NCBI GenBank assembly: GCA_963736285.1
Contig: CAVTOA010000001.1
Coordinates: 62,001-126,000 of the forward strand
Reading direction: 5' to 3'
Length of the DNA stretch: 64,000 nucleotides
DNA from: CAVTOA01 sp963736285
GTDB lineage: Bacteria > Actinomycetota > Actinomycetes > Mycobacteriales > QHCE01
In this document: piece after piece, positions 7,305-16,034 of the stretch
How the letters are laid out: each line of letters starts with the position of its first letter
Position numbering within the stretch: the first letter of the stretch is position 1
The notes under the pieces: model-generated
What the model was told of the DNA's origin: nothing
The model's database searches: none
Seen by the model: only the letters and a program-made list of their open reading frames with translations
Position numbers and translations under genes: made by a program

Positions 7305-9524
7305 ATGTCGGTTCACCCCGACGAGTCCAAGTACATTGCCCGTGCTGTCATCAATAACGGCACACACGGCACCCGTGAGATCACATTCTCCACCGGACGG
7401 TTGGCCAAGCAGGCAGCTGGTTCCGCGATCGCGCAGCTAGGCGACACGGTCGTTTTGTCCGCCACGAGCGCCAGCAAACACCCCAAGGATCACTTCGATT
7501 TCTTCCCACTCACGGTAGATGTGGAAGAGCGGATGTATGCCGCTGGTCGAATTCCCGGCTCGTTTTTCCGACGTGAGGGCCGCCCTAGCGAGGACGCAAT
7601 CCTCACGTGCCGGCTAATCGACCGTCCGTTGCGCCCCAGCTTCGTGAAAGGGCTCCGTAACGAGATTCAGATCGTGGCCACTGTCATGGCTTTGGACCCA
7701 GAGTGTTTGTACGACGTGGTAGCGATCAACGCCGCCTCCATGTCCACACAGCTTGCGGGGCTGCCATTCTCTGGCCCCATCGGTGCGACCCGAGTCGCTT
7801 ATATAGCCGGAGATTGGGTGGCGTTCCCCACTCAGTCCGAGCTTCAGCGTGCCGCCTTCGACATGGTCGTGGCGGGTCGGGTGCTCGACAACGGCGAGGT
7901 CGCGATCATGATGGTCGAGGCCGAGGCGACCGAGCACACCATCACTCTGGTTGCTGGTGGCGACCCCGCGCCCACTGAAGAGGTAGTCGCTTCTGGACTA
8001 GAGGCAGCGAAACCGGCGATCAAGGCGCTATGTGCCGCGCAGGCCGAGCTGGCCGCCACCGCGGCCAAGCCAGTCACAACATTCCCGGTCTTCCTCGACT
8101 ACGAAGACGACGTATACGCAGCGGTGTCAGATGCGGTCACGTCCGAGTTGGCGGGAGCACTCCAGATCGCCAGCAAGATGGAGCGCGAGGCTGAGCTAGA
8201 TCGCGTGAAGGAGCTTGCGCACGAGCGTGTCACCGGTTTTGAGGGTCGCGAGAAGGAGATCGGTGGCGCGCTTAAGGCGCTCACCAAGAAGTTGGTCCGC
8301 GAGCGGGTATTGCGCGACAAAATTCGCATCGATGGTCGTGGCCTGAGCGATATCCGCACGCTCTCCGCTGAGGTAGAGATTTTGCCGCGGGTGCACGGCT
8401 CGGCTTTGTTTGAGCGTGGCGAGACCCAGATTTTGGGCGTCAGCACCTTGAACATGCTGCGAATGGAGCAGCAGATCGACACGCTCTCGCCGGACAATCG
8501 CAAGCGGTATCTGCACCACTACAACTTCCCGCCGTATTCGACTGGTGAGACCGGTCGGGTTGGTTCGCCTAAGCGGCGCGAGATCGGTCATGGTGCCCTG
8601 GCGGAGCGTGCGCTTATTCCGGTTCTGCCCACCCGCGAGGAGTTCCCTTACGCGATTCGCCAGGTGTCAGAGGCGTTGAGCTCCAATGGTTCCACATCTA
8701 TGGGTTCGGTCTGTGCCAGCACGCTAAGCCTGCTCAATGCGGGTGTTCCACTTAAGGCACCGGTGGCCGGCATCGCAATGGGGCTCATTAGCGATGAGGT
8801 CGACGGCCGCACGGAGTACGTCACGTTGACCGACATCCTGGGAGCCGAAGACGCCTATGGCGACATGGACTTCAAGGTTGCCGGCACGAAAGACTTCGTG
8901 ACCGCGTTGCAGCTGGACACCAAATTGGACGGTATTCCGTCTGAGGTGTTGGCGGCGGCGTTGCGGCAGGCGAAGGCCGCTCGGTTGGCCATCCTCGATG
9001 TCATGCACGAGGCGATCGACGCGCCAGACGAGATGGCCCCTACCGCTCCGCGAGTGACGACGGTAACCATTCCGGTGGACAAGATCGGTGCGGTGATTGG
9101 TCCTAAGGGCCAGACCATCAACGCGTTGCAGGACGAGACTGGCGCGGAGATCACCATCGAAGACGATGGAACCATCTACGTCGGCGCCGCCGATGGTCCG
9201 TCCGCACAGGCGGCGGTGGATCGGATCAACGCGATCGCCAATCCGCAGATGCCTAAGGTCGGCGAGCGCTATCTGGGCACGGTCGTAAAGACCGCTGCTT
9301 TTGGCGCGTTTGTATCGTTGCTGCCGGGGCGTGATGGACTAGTCCACATCTCCAAGCTGGGCAACGGCAAGCGGGTCAACAAGACCGAAGACGTCGTCAA
9401 GGTGGGCGATAAAATTCAGGTCGAGATCGTCGAGATCGATCAACGAGGCAAAATCAGCCTCGAGGTGGTGCGCGAGGGCGAGGCGTCTACCGAGGCTTCG
9501 GCGCCCGCGGCTGCTCACGCTTAG
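7305..9524 (+). CDS. pnp: Polyribonucleotide nucleotidyltransferase (PNPase)
   Basis: PNPase degrades RNA 3'-5' by phosphorolysis and, in actinobacteria, also adds 3' tails. Two RNase PH-like domains are visible: the first with FFPLTVDVEERMYAAGRIPGS, the second with the catalytic FPYAIRQVSE and SMGSVCASTLSLL segments. A KH domain (VIGPKGQTINALQ) and an S1 domain (GERYLGTVVKTAAFGAFV) follow. The ATG at 7305 was chosen because AAGGAGG lies at 7292-7298; this gives 739 residues, the usual length. The frame is open upstream but not conserved. Confidence 0.96.
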   Translation: MSVHPDESKYIARAVINNGTHGTREITFSTGRLAKQAAGSAIAQLGDTVVLSATSASKHPKDHFDFFPLTVDVEERMYAAGRIPGSFFRREGRPSEDAILTCRLIDRPLRPSFVKGLRNEIQIVATVMALDPECLYDVVAINAASMSTQLAGLPFSGPIGATRVAYIAGDWVAFPTQSELQRAAFDMVVAGRVLDNGEVAIMMVEAEATEHTITLVAGGDPAPTEEVVASGLEAAKPAIKALCAAQAELAATAAKPVTTFPVFLDYEDDVYAAVSDAVTSELAGALQIASKMEREAELDRVKELAHERVTGFEGREKEIGGALKALTKKLVRERVLRDKIRIDGRGLSDIRTLSAEVEILPRVHGSALFERGETQILGVSTLNMLRMEQQIDTLSPDNRKRYLHHYNFPPYSTGETGRVGSPKRREIGHGALAERALIPVLPTREEFPYAIRQVSEALSSNGSTSMGSVCASTLSLLNAGVPLKAPVAGIAMGLISDEVDGRTEYVTLTDILGAEDAYGDMDFKVAGTKDFVTALQLDTKLDGIPSEVLAAALRQAKAARLAILDVMHEAIDAPDEMAPTAPRVTTVTIPVDKIGAVIGPKGQTINALQDETGAEITIEDDGTIYVGAADGPSAQAAVDRINAIANPQMPKVGERYLGTVVKTAAFGAFVSLLPGRDGLVHISKLGNGKRVNKTEDVVKVGDKIQVEIVEIDQRGKISLEVVREGEASTEASAPAAAHA

Positions 9525-9535
9525 GCGGGTTCCTT

Positions 9536-10882
9536 ATGGCGATCGACGTTTCGTCGGGCACGAATGTTCCTGATGTGGCTGTCGTTGTGGACGAGGGACG
9601 GTACGGCACGGTGTGTCGTACCGTCCTCGCCAATGGGCTTCGGGTTATCACGGAGTCGATTCCGGGCGTGCGTAGCGTCAGTACTGGCGTGTACGTGGGG
9701 GTGGGCTCGCGAGATGAGTCCATATTGGAGGCGGGCGCCTCCCATTTCTTAGAGCACTTGTTGTTCAAAGGAACCTCGCGTCGCTCGGCTTTAGAGATCT
9801 CGGCTGCGATCGAGGCGGTGGGTGGCGAAACCAATGCCTACACGACCAAAGAGCACACCTGTTTCTATGCACGTGTGCTAGACCAAGACCTGCCACTCGC
9901 GGTAGACGTTTTGTGTGACATCGTCACCTCCTCGCTGCTTGATCCAGGCGAGATAGAAACCGAGCGGGACGTCATCATCGAAGAGATCGCCATGCGCGAC
10001 GATGAGCCAGCTGAGGAAGCCCAAGAGCTATTCGATGCGGCGGCTTTCGGCGATCATCCGCTCGCGCGTCCGGCGGCGGGGTCTACCGAGTCGGTGGCCG
10101 CGATGGAACGTCAGACTATTGCTGACTTTTACCAGCGGCGCTATGGCGCTGACTCCATCGTGATAGCGGTGGCAGGAAGTCTCCGTCATGAGCATGTGGT
10201 GGAGTTGGTACGGCAAGGTGTGGCGCGCGCCGATGAGCCTATGCCGAGCCGCGCGATTCCCGGCGCCGCGATCAGCATGCGGGGCGGCGCTTTGGATGTC
10301 ATCCCTGTCGCGGCGGGCGCCCGGTGTGTCCGGTACAAGGATTCTGAGCAAGCGCACATGGTTATCGGCACTGCCGCGCCGCACCGGCACGACCAAAGTC
10401 GATATGCGTTCGACGTCCTCAATGAGGTGCTGGGTGGCGGCATGAGCAGCAGACTTTTCCAGGAAGTTCGGGAGAAACGGGGGTTGGCTTATGCCGTCCA
10501 GTCCTCGACGAGCAGGTTCGCTGATGCGGGGCTCTTCTATGTCTATGCCGGCTGTAAGCCGCGCAATGTCGGTGCGGTGTCTCGTCTTGTTGAGTCCGAG
10601 CTGCGACGGATCGCTGATCTCGGAATCACTGATGAGGAACTCGCGCGGGGCAAAGGCATGATCGCGGGCGCGACCGCGTTGGGCCTGGAAGACACGGAAT
10701 CACGGATGGGACGGATCGGGCTGGGTGAGCTGCTTTACCCCGAGTATCGATCAGTCGACGCCGAGCTGGCCCGTATTTCTTCGGTAGGTCTAGAGGACGT
10801 ACGTACGGTGGCGGCGCAACTCATGGGCAAGCCGTTGATGATGACTGTGGTGGGGCCGGTCACGGAGAAAGAAGTCATGTAG
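9536..10882 (+). CDS. M16 family zinc metallopeptidase (pitrilysin / processing-peptidase-like)
   Basis: The 448-residue protein belongs to the M16B family of insulinase-like peptidases that act in homo- or heterodimers. The inverted zinc motif HxxEH is at residues 70-74 (HFLEH) and the downstream Glu ligand is in the ERDVIIEEI segment about 76 residues later. A C-terminal R/Y-type motif appears around GGGMSSRLFQEVREKRGLAY. It follows pnp by 11 nt, the conserved pnp-M16-dapB order in actinobacteria. Its substrate is not known from sequence. Start is ATG 9536, with a poor ribosome binding site. Confidence 0.9.
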   Translation: MAIDVSSGTNVPDVAVVVDEGRYGTVCRTVLANGLRVITESIPGVRSVSTGVYVGVGSRDESILEAGASHFLEHLLFKGTSRRSALEISAAIEAVGGETNAYTTKEHTCFYARVLDQDLPLAVDVLCDIVTSSLLDPGEIETERDVIIEEIAMRDDEPAEEAQELFDAAAFGDHPLARPAAGSTESVAAMERQTIADFYQRRYGADSIVIAVAGSLRHEHVVELVRQGVARADEPMPSRAIPGAAISMRGGALDVIPVAAGARCVRYKDSEQAHMVIGTAAPHRHDQSRYAFDVLNEVLGGGMSSRLFQEVREKRGLAYAVQSSTSRFADAGLFYVYAGCKPRNVGAVSRLVESELRRIADLGITDEELARGKGMIAGATALGLEDTESRMGRIGLGELLYPEYRSVDAELARISSVGLEDVRTVAAQLMGKPLMMTVVGPVTEKEVM

Positions 10883-10938
10883 GCGCTGACGTCATAGCGG
10901 ACGTCACACTCTCTATCGCAAACCGTTAGGACTTCAGC

Positions 10939-11715
10939 ATGAGCGAAACGGCAGAAGAAACAGTCGCCACAGAGCCGATTCGGGTGGGGGTGCTCGGCGC
11001 TCGTGGGCGCATGGGCGCGCATGTGTGTCGAGCTGTGGATGCCGCTGCCGATACCGAGCTGGTGGCTATGGTTGGCGCGGGGGAGTGGCGGTTTGAGGCC
11101 GCAGACGCGGGGGCGCAGGTACTGGTTGACTTCACCCGGCCGGACGTGGTGATGGACAACATTCGTTGGTCTATCGATCAAGGAATTTCGATGGTGATCG
11201 GTACTTCTGGTTTTGACCAGGACCGGTTGGCGCGGGTGCGGGAGTGGCTGGCGGCAAAACCTGAGGTGGGCATCGTCATTGCCCCTAATTTTGCGATTGG
11301 GGCGGTGCTGATGATGAGGTTCGCCGCAGAGGCCGCCCGGTATATGGATTCAGCGGAGATCGTCGAGTTGCATCATCCGGCCAAAGTGGACGCGCCTAGC
11401 GGCACTGCTATCCGAACAGCAGAAATGATCGCCTCGGCTCACGAGGAGGCTGGCTTAGGAGGCCTGCCCGATGCCACCACCGACGCGCTCACCGGAGCTC
11501 GAGGTGCGAGCGTGGCAGGAGTGCGAGTGCATTCGGTGCGGTTGCCTGGTCTGGTGGCGCATCAGGAGGTGCTGCTGGGCTCGGACGGGCAGACGCTGAC
11601 GTTGCGACACGACTCGTTTGACCGGGAGGCGTTTATGCCGGGTGTTTTGCTGGCTATTCGCAAAGTCGTGTCCCTGCCTGGGTTGACTGTGGGCTTGGAA
11701 GACCTGCTCGACTAA
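10939..11715 (+). CDS. dapB: 4-hydroxy-tetrahydrodipicolinate reductase
   Basis: DapB reduces the DapA product in the lysine/meso-diaminopimelate pathway using NAD(P)H. The 258-residue product has the Rossmann motif VGVLGARGRMG, VDFTRP, IGTSGF and the catalytic ELHHPAKVDAPSGTA block with His-His and Lys. Start is ATG 10939. DapA and DapF are encoded elsewhere in the window, so three DAP-pathway steps are local. Confidence 0.95.
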   Translation: MSETAEETVATEPIRVGVLGARGRMGAHVCRAVDAAADTELVAMVGAGEWRFEAADAGAQVLVDFTRPDVVMDNIRWSIDQGISMVIGTSGFDQDRLARVREWLAAKPEVGIVIAPNFAIGAVLMMRFAAEAARYMDSAEIVELHHPAKVDAPSGTAIRTAEMIASAHEEAGLGGLPDATTDALTGARGASVAGVRVHSVRLPGLVAHQEVLLGSDGQTLTLRHDSFDREAFMPGVLLAIRKVVSLPGLTVGLEDLLD

Positions 11716-11727
11716 TCTCTGTGTCGG

Positions 11728-12015
11728 TTATCCACGTACCGCGTCAACGCCGTCGATCTCGAAGCTGATTTTGTCGACGTAACACCACCACCATGCTTGG
11801 CCGGGCTCATATGAGCGCATGAGCGGATGATGACTTTGGTGAAAATGCGCGGTGGCGTGCTTTCCAGGTGAACTGTTGCAGCAGCCGACGTGGCCACAAC
11901 TCATGCAGATACGCAGGTGCACCCAACGCTGTCCCGTTTCTTGGCATTCCCCGCAGCCGTCACCGCTGGGCGTAACATCGCGAGCTTCAGCGAGATGCAT
12001 GCATGGTTCGCTCAT
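11728..12015 (-). CDS. UBP-type zinc finger domain protein
   Basis: Predicted 95-residue cytoplasmic protein built of one ZnF-UBP-like domain. Seen: Cys and His ligands in C-x-H near the start, GCGEC, then LRICMSCGHVGCCN, GKHATAHFHQSHHP and a closing W-W-C-Y-VD. In eukaryotes this fold binds free ubiquitin C-termini; in actinobacteria such stand-alone copies are common and have no assigned role. The ATG at 12015 was preferred over a GTG at 12039. Convergent with dapB; 12 nt separate the stops. Confidence 0.85.
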   Translation of the reverse strand: MSEPCMHLAEARDVTPSGDGCGECQETGQRWVHLRICMSCGHVGCCNSSPGKHATAHFHQSHHPLMRSYEPGQAWWWCYVDKISFEIDGVDAVRG

Positions 12016-12196
12016 GTGTAGTGATCTTTCGCGCCACACGGGGGTTCAAACTGTCGCTTCGGCGGTGCTTGCCGTGTCGAGAGTAGCCAACGGGGGAGCT
12101 TGACGGATGAAACCGAACAGCCGTCGTGGGTACCGTCTGCTCACGCATGAAATGGGAACTCATATTTGTCGGCCCATGCGCATACGGTTCTGACCT

Positions 12197-13441
12197 ATGG
12201 GACGCACGCTCGAATCGTTGTCGCTCGCGCAGGCACGTCGGATTGCGCTCGCGGCGCAGGGTTTCGCCGACAAGCCCCCGAAGGGTCGGCCTGATGCGCG
12301 GGCGTTGCAACGAGTATTCAACCGCGTGGGGATTGTTCAGATTGACTCGGTGAATGTGCTGGTGCGGTCCCATTATTTGCCGTTATTTAGTCGACTTGGT
12401 TTGTACGCACCGTCGCTGCTGGAACGGGCGGCGTATCGGCGTCCGCAAAGACTCTTCGAATATTGGGCGCATGAGGCGTCACTAGTGCCCGTCAGATTTC
12501 ATCAATTTTTGCGCTGGCGGATGGCGCGGGCGCGAAATGACGCCTGGGGCCGGATGCGTCAGCTCGCCGAGCAAAGGCCCGAGTTTCTACAGCGGGTACT
12601 CGAGGTACTCACCGAGAACGGCCCAGCGACGGCGGGCGAGGTAGAGCGTCTGCTCGCTGGTGGCGCCAGTGCTGTCCGCCGCAATGGTCCTTGGTGGGAT
12701 TGGCGCGAGGCCAAAGTTGCGCTGGAATTTTTGTTTTGGTCGGGCGAGGTCACGGCGGCTCACCGTCGTGGGTTCGAGCGTGTCTACGACCTGACCGAGC
12801 GTGTCATCCCCTCAACGGTATTAGCCACGCCCACGCCCGACCCGGTAGCCGCCCGACGTGAGCTCGTTCGGCTCTCTGCCCAAGCATTGGGGGTCGGCAC
12901 TGAGGCAGATCTTCGTGACTATTTCCGGCTTAAGCCCGCACAGGCGCGTGATGCGCTCCACGAGTTGGTCGAGGCAGGGGACCTCACGCCAGTGTCGGTC
13001 GAGGGTTGGCGGGGGGTTTCGTACCTAGCGGTGGGCGCCCGAGTTCCCCGAGGAGTCGACGTCAGCGCGTTATTGTCACCGTTCGATTCGCTGGTCTGGT
13101 TTCGTCCGCGCGTCGAGCGGCTATGGAATTTCCGTTACCGGCTCGAGATTTACACGCCCGCGCACAAACGCGTGCATGGCTACTATGTGTTGCCGTTTCT
13201 GTGGGGAGACCGCCTGGTAGCGCGCGTCGATCTCAAGGCAGACAGACGCAATGGTGTCCTCGTCACCCATGCGGCACACGCAGAGGAGGGCTACGCCGCC
13301 GCGGGCCCCGCTGCCCTTATCGCCGAGCCTGTGGCGCTCCAATTGCGGGGTTTAGCAAGCTGGCTAGGGCTGTCAGGAGTCGTGGGACCACGCGCGGGTG
13401 ACCTCGCACCAGCCGTTTGTGCCGCACTCGCGTCGGGATAG
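12197..13441 (+). CDS. HTH_42 winged-helix protein, YcaQ/AlkX-type DNA glycosylase candidate
   Basis: The 414-residue protein matches the winged-helix HTH_42 family that includes E. coli YcaQ (AlkX) and Streptomyces AlkZ. These are known to unhook DNA interstrand crosslinks or remove bulky alkylated bases. AlkX-type members carry a Q-x-D catalytic motif; here Gln48-Ile-Asp50 in the GIVQIDSVNVL segment fits that subgroup. FEYWAHEASLVP and the DSLVWFRPR...YRLEIYTPAHKR block are also typical. It stands alone, without a biosynthetic cluster, which suits a housekeeping repair role. Substrate is inference only. Confidence 0.8.
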   Translation: MGRTLESLSLAQARRIALAAQGFADKPPKGRPDARALQRVFNRVGIVQIDSVNVLVRSHYLPLFSRLGLYAPSLLERAAYRRPQRLFEYWAHEASLVPVRFHQFLRWRMARARNDAWGRMRQLAEQRPEFLQRVLEVLTENGPATAGEVERLLAGGASAVRRNGPWWDWREAKVALEFLFWSGEVTAAHRRGFERVYDLTERVIPSTVLATPTPDPVAARRELVRLSAQALGVGTEADLRDYFRLKPAQARDALHELVEAGDLTPVSVEGWRGVSYLAVGARVPRGVDVSALLSPFDSLVWFRPRVERLWNFRYRLEIYTPAHKRVHGYYVLPFLWGDRLVARVDLKADRRNGVLVTHAAHAEEGYAAAGPAALIAEPVALQLRGLASWLGLSGVVGPRAGDLAPAVCAALASG

Positions 13442-13479
13442 TTGGCGTTGTGTTGGGCAATGAGTTGTACCGTGGGCGG

Positions 13480-14025
13480 GTGATCGTTCACTCAACTACC
13501 GGCCAGCATGGCAACGATCTAGGTAGCCCAGCGGCTCATGGTCATGCGCGGGATGCCGCTCCGGCCGCGCCGATCTACGTGCGAAACCGATTTGAGGAAT
13601 GGATTCTGCGTCTGTGGCAGCGGCCGCGTTGGCTGGCGCCGTTAGCGATTTTTGGTTGTGTCGCGGCTGCGTGCACGTATGTGCTCACCAATAACCCCAC
13701 CGATGACCGGCCCGATCTCTTGGGGCCGTGTGCTTTCAAGACGTTGACTGGTTACGACTGTCCGGGCTGTGGCGGAACGCGCATGGTCTGGTATGTGTTG
13801 CACGGCAACCTTTTGCAAGCAGCACGCCACCATTTAGTGGCGTTTGTGGCGATACCAGTGGTGATCTATGCGTACGTGGTCCTGGTCGCCGATCGTATTT
13901 TTCGGGTTAAGTTGCCGACCACACGTATTCCATGGGGGGTGTGCATCGGCTATGTGTTGGTATGGCTCATGTTCGCGGTCGCGCGCGATTTGCCGTGGCA
14001 GCCGTTCCACACGTTCTTTGTGTAG
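13480..14025 (+). CDS. DUF2752 membrane protein
   Basis: Predicted membrane protein of about 181 residues with three likely transmembrane segments (LAPLAIFGCVAAACTYVL, the VAFVAIPVVIYAYVVLVA stretch and CIGYVLVWLMFAVA). The DUF2752 signature is clear: a Cys, then GYDCPGCGGTRM, where the CPxCGxTR motif may bind metal. Function of the family is unknown. The start is uncertain: GTG 13480 is chosen because upstream in-frame codons overlap the preceding gene. Confidence 0.75.
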   Translation: MIVHSTTGQHGNDLGSPAAHGHARDAAPAAPIYVRNRFEEWILRLWQRPRWLAPLAIFGCVAAACTYVLTNNPTDDRPDLLGPCAFKTLTGYDCPGCGGTRMVWYVLHGNLLQAARHHLVAFVAIPVVIYAYVVLVADRIFRVKLPTTRIPWGVCIGYVLVWLMFAVARDLPWQPFHTFFV

Positions 14026-14191
14026 TCGGCAGCTTGGAGCGGCGAGGCGGGCTAACTAGCGACTACCCAATTTTGTCGGACCACCTCACTAGCCTAAGTT
14101 CGTCGAGGCGCTAGCCCGTGATGTAGTCGCGAAACCGCGAAGTCGTACCTTCTATAGCCTGTTGAGGCTTGTCCAACCGTAAGGGGATGCC

Positions 14192-14953
14192 GTGCCACAG
14201 ATTGTGCCGCCCGTAGTTCAGCTCGTAGCCTGGACAAACTTTCACACACCCGACGATGTCCCGTGGAGCACTGACGCCGAGGGTGGTCAGGCGTTAGCGG
14301 AGTTCGCCGGACGCGCCTGCTACCAGTCGTGGCGTAAACCCAATCCGGCGACGGCCACGAATGCCGGCTACCTCCGCCACATACTCGAGGTGGGACACCT
14401 GTCGGTGTTGGAGCACGGTGTAGTCAGTTTCTACATCTCCGGCATCTCTCGGTCGCTTACACATGAGCTCATTCGGCATCGTCATTTTTCTTATAGCCAG
14501 CTCTCTCAACGCTATGTGCCCGAGCGGGACGCCAGCATGGTCGAGCCGGACATCATCGCCAACGACCCCGAGTTGCACGCAAAGTTTGTTGCCGCCGCAG
14601 ATGCCTCCCTCGCCGCGTACACCGAACTGCTCGAGGGGCTGGAAAAGAAATGTGCGGCTGCTGGCGATGGTGCCAGCGGCACGATGATCAAGAAGCAGGC
14701 TCGGCAAGCTGCTCGGTCGGTTCTTCCTAATGCGACTGAGACTCGCATCGTGGTCACTGGGAACTACCGAGCGTGGCGTCATTTCATAGCGATGCGCGCC
14801 ACTGAGCATGCGGATGTGGAGATTCGGGCTTTGGCTATCTCCTGCTTGCGGGAACTGCAGAAAGCTGCTGGCAATGTTTTTGCTGACTTTGTCATCAGTG
14901 AGCTCCCAGATGGCACCGAGGTGGCAAGCAGTCCTTTGGTCGCAGAAGGCTGA
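14192..14953 (+). CDS. thyX: Flavin-dependent thymidylate synthase ThyX
   Basis: ThyX methylates dUMP to dTMP using methylenetetrahydrofolate and FAD/NADPH. The 253-residue product shows the ThyX signature RHRx2Sx4SxR at residues 95-107 (RHRHFSYSQLSQR), plus HLSVLEHGVVSF upstream and NYRAWRHFI downstream. Start is GTG 14192 after AAGGGGA. No ThyA is visible in the window. It is followed by dapA, as in many actinobacteria. Confidence 0.96.
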   Translation: MPQIVPPVVQLVAWTNFHTPDDVPWSTDAEGGQALAEFAGRACYQSWRKPNPATATNAGYLRHILEVGHLSVLEHGVVSFYISGISRSLTHELIRHRHFSYSQLSQRYVPERDASMVEPDIIANDPELHAKFVAAADASLAAYTELLEGLEKKCAAAGDGASGTMIKKQARQAARSVLPNATETRIVVTGNYRAWRHFIAMRATEHADVEIRALAISCLRELQKAAGNVFADFVISELPDGTEVASSPLVAEG

Positions 14954-15029
14954 GTACAGTTCACCTCATCGGCACGGCGGAGACTCCACCGCCTTACGTG
15001 TAACGCTGTGTAAAGAAGGAGCGATTCAC

Positions 15030-16034
15030 ATGGCAGAGACCCCGTTACGTTCCGGACCTCCGACCGGTGCGTCTCGGGGTCCAGCTGTACCACCCTCTAC
15101 ACCTCCATTGGGCAGGGTGCTGACGGCGATGGTTACACCCTTCGCGCCAGACGGATCGCTTGATCTACACGGGGCGGCACGACTCGCGACGCACTTGGTA
15201 GATGTCGGTGGCAACGATGGGCTGGTGGTCAGTGGCACCACCGGAGAATCACCCACGACCAGCGACCGAGAAAAGAACGATCTCCTGCGGGTGGTCGTTG
15301 ATGCGGTGGGCGACCGTGCCACTGTGATTGCCGGGGTCGGCACTAACGACACTGCCCACACCATCGAGTTGGCGCAAGCGGCGCAACAGTCAGGAGCGCA
15401 TGGGCTATTAGTGGTATCGCCGTATTACAGCAAGCCCCCACAGGCAGCATTGCTACAGCATTTCGGAGCAGTGGCGGATGCGGTTGAGCGACCGATTATG
15501 CTCTACGACATCCCAGGTCGCACTGGTGTACCTATTGAGACAGAGACGTTGGTGCGGCTGGCGGAACATCCGAATATTCAGGCGGTCAAAGATGCTAAAG
15601 GCGATCTAGCGGCGTCATCGTGGGTAATGGCTCGGAGCGGCATCGCTTACTACTCGGGTGACGACATGATGAACCTGCCGTTGCTCTCGGTTGGCGCGGT
15701 TGGATTCGTAAGCGTGGTCGCCCACTTTGTGGGAGCGCGGCTTCGAGAGATGCTCGATGCTTATGGTGGTGGTCACACCGCCCACGCATTGGATGTCCAT
15801 CGCGCACTACTGCCTGTCTACACCGGACTATTCCGCACACAAGGCGTCATTTTGACCAAGGCCGCGCTGAACGCACTGGGTTTGCCGGCCGGTCCATTGC
15901 GACCCCCTCTCATAGAGGCAAGTTCGCAGCAGCTTGCCCAACTGGCCGACGATCTCGCGGCCGGCGGCGTAATTTCAGGTGCGGCCGGTTTCGGTGAGCA
16001 CACTCACGAAAGGAGCGCGACGAGCGCATGGTGA
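15030..16034 (+). CDS. dapA: 4-hydroxy-tetrahydrodipicolinate synthase
   Basis: DapA condenses pyruvate with aspartate semialdehyde, the first committed step to diaminopimelate and lysine. The 334-residue product has the pyruvate-binding SGTTGE at 69-74, Tyr159 in YDIPGRTG and the Schiff-base Lys187 in AVKDAKGD. The ATG at 15030 follows AGAAGGAG. An N-terminal Pro/Ser-rich lead of about 28 residues precedes the barrel. The stop overlaps the next gene (rnj) by 7 nt, so translation is probably coupled. Confidence 0.95.
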   Translation: MAETPLRSGPPTGASRGPAVPPSTPPLGRVLTAMVTPFAPDGSLDLHGAARLATHLVDVGGNDGLVVSGTTGESPTTSDREKNDLLRVVVDAVGDRATVIAGVGTNDTAHTIELAQAAQQSGAHGLLVVSPYYSKPPQAALLQHFGAVADAVERPIMLYDIPGRTGVPIETETLVRLAEHPNIQAVKDAKGDLAASSWVMARSGIAYYSGDDMMNLPLLSVGAVGFVSVVAHFVGARLREMLDAYGGGHTAHALDVHRALLPVYTGLFRTQGVILTKAALNALGLPAGPLRPPLIEASSQQLAQLADDLAAGGVISGAAGFGEHTHERSATSAW

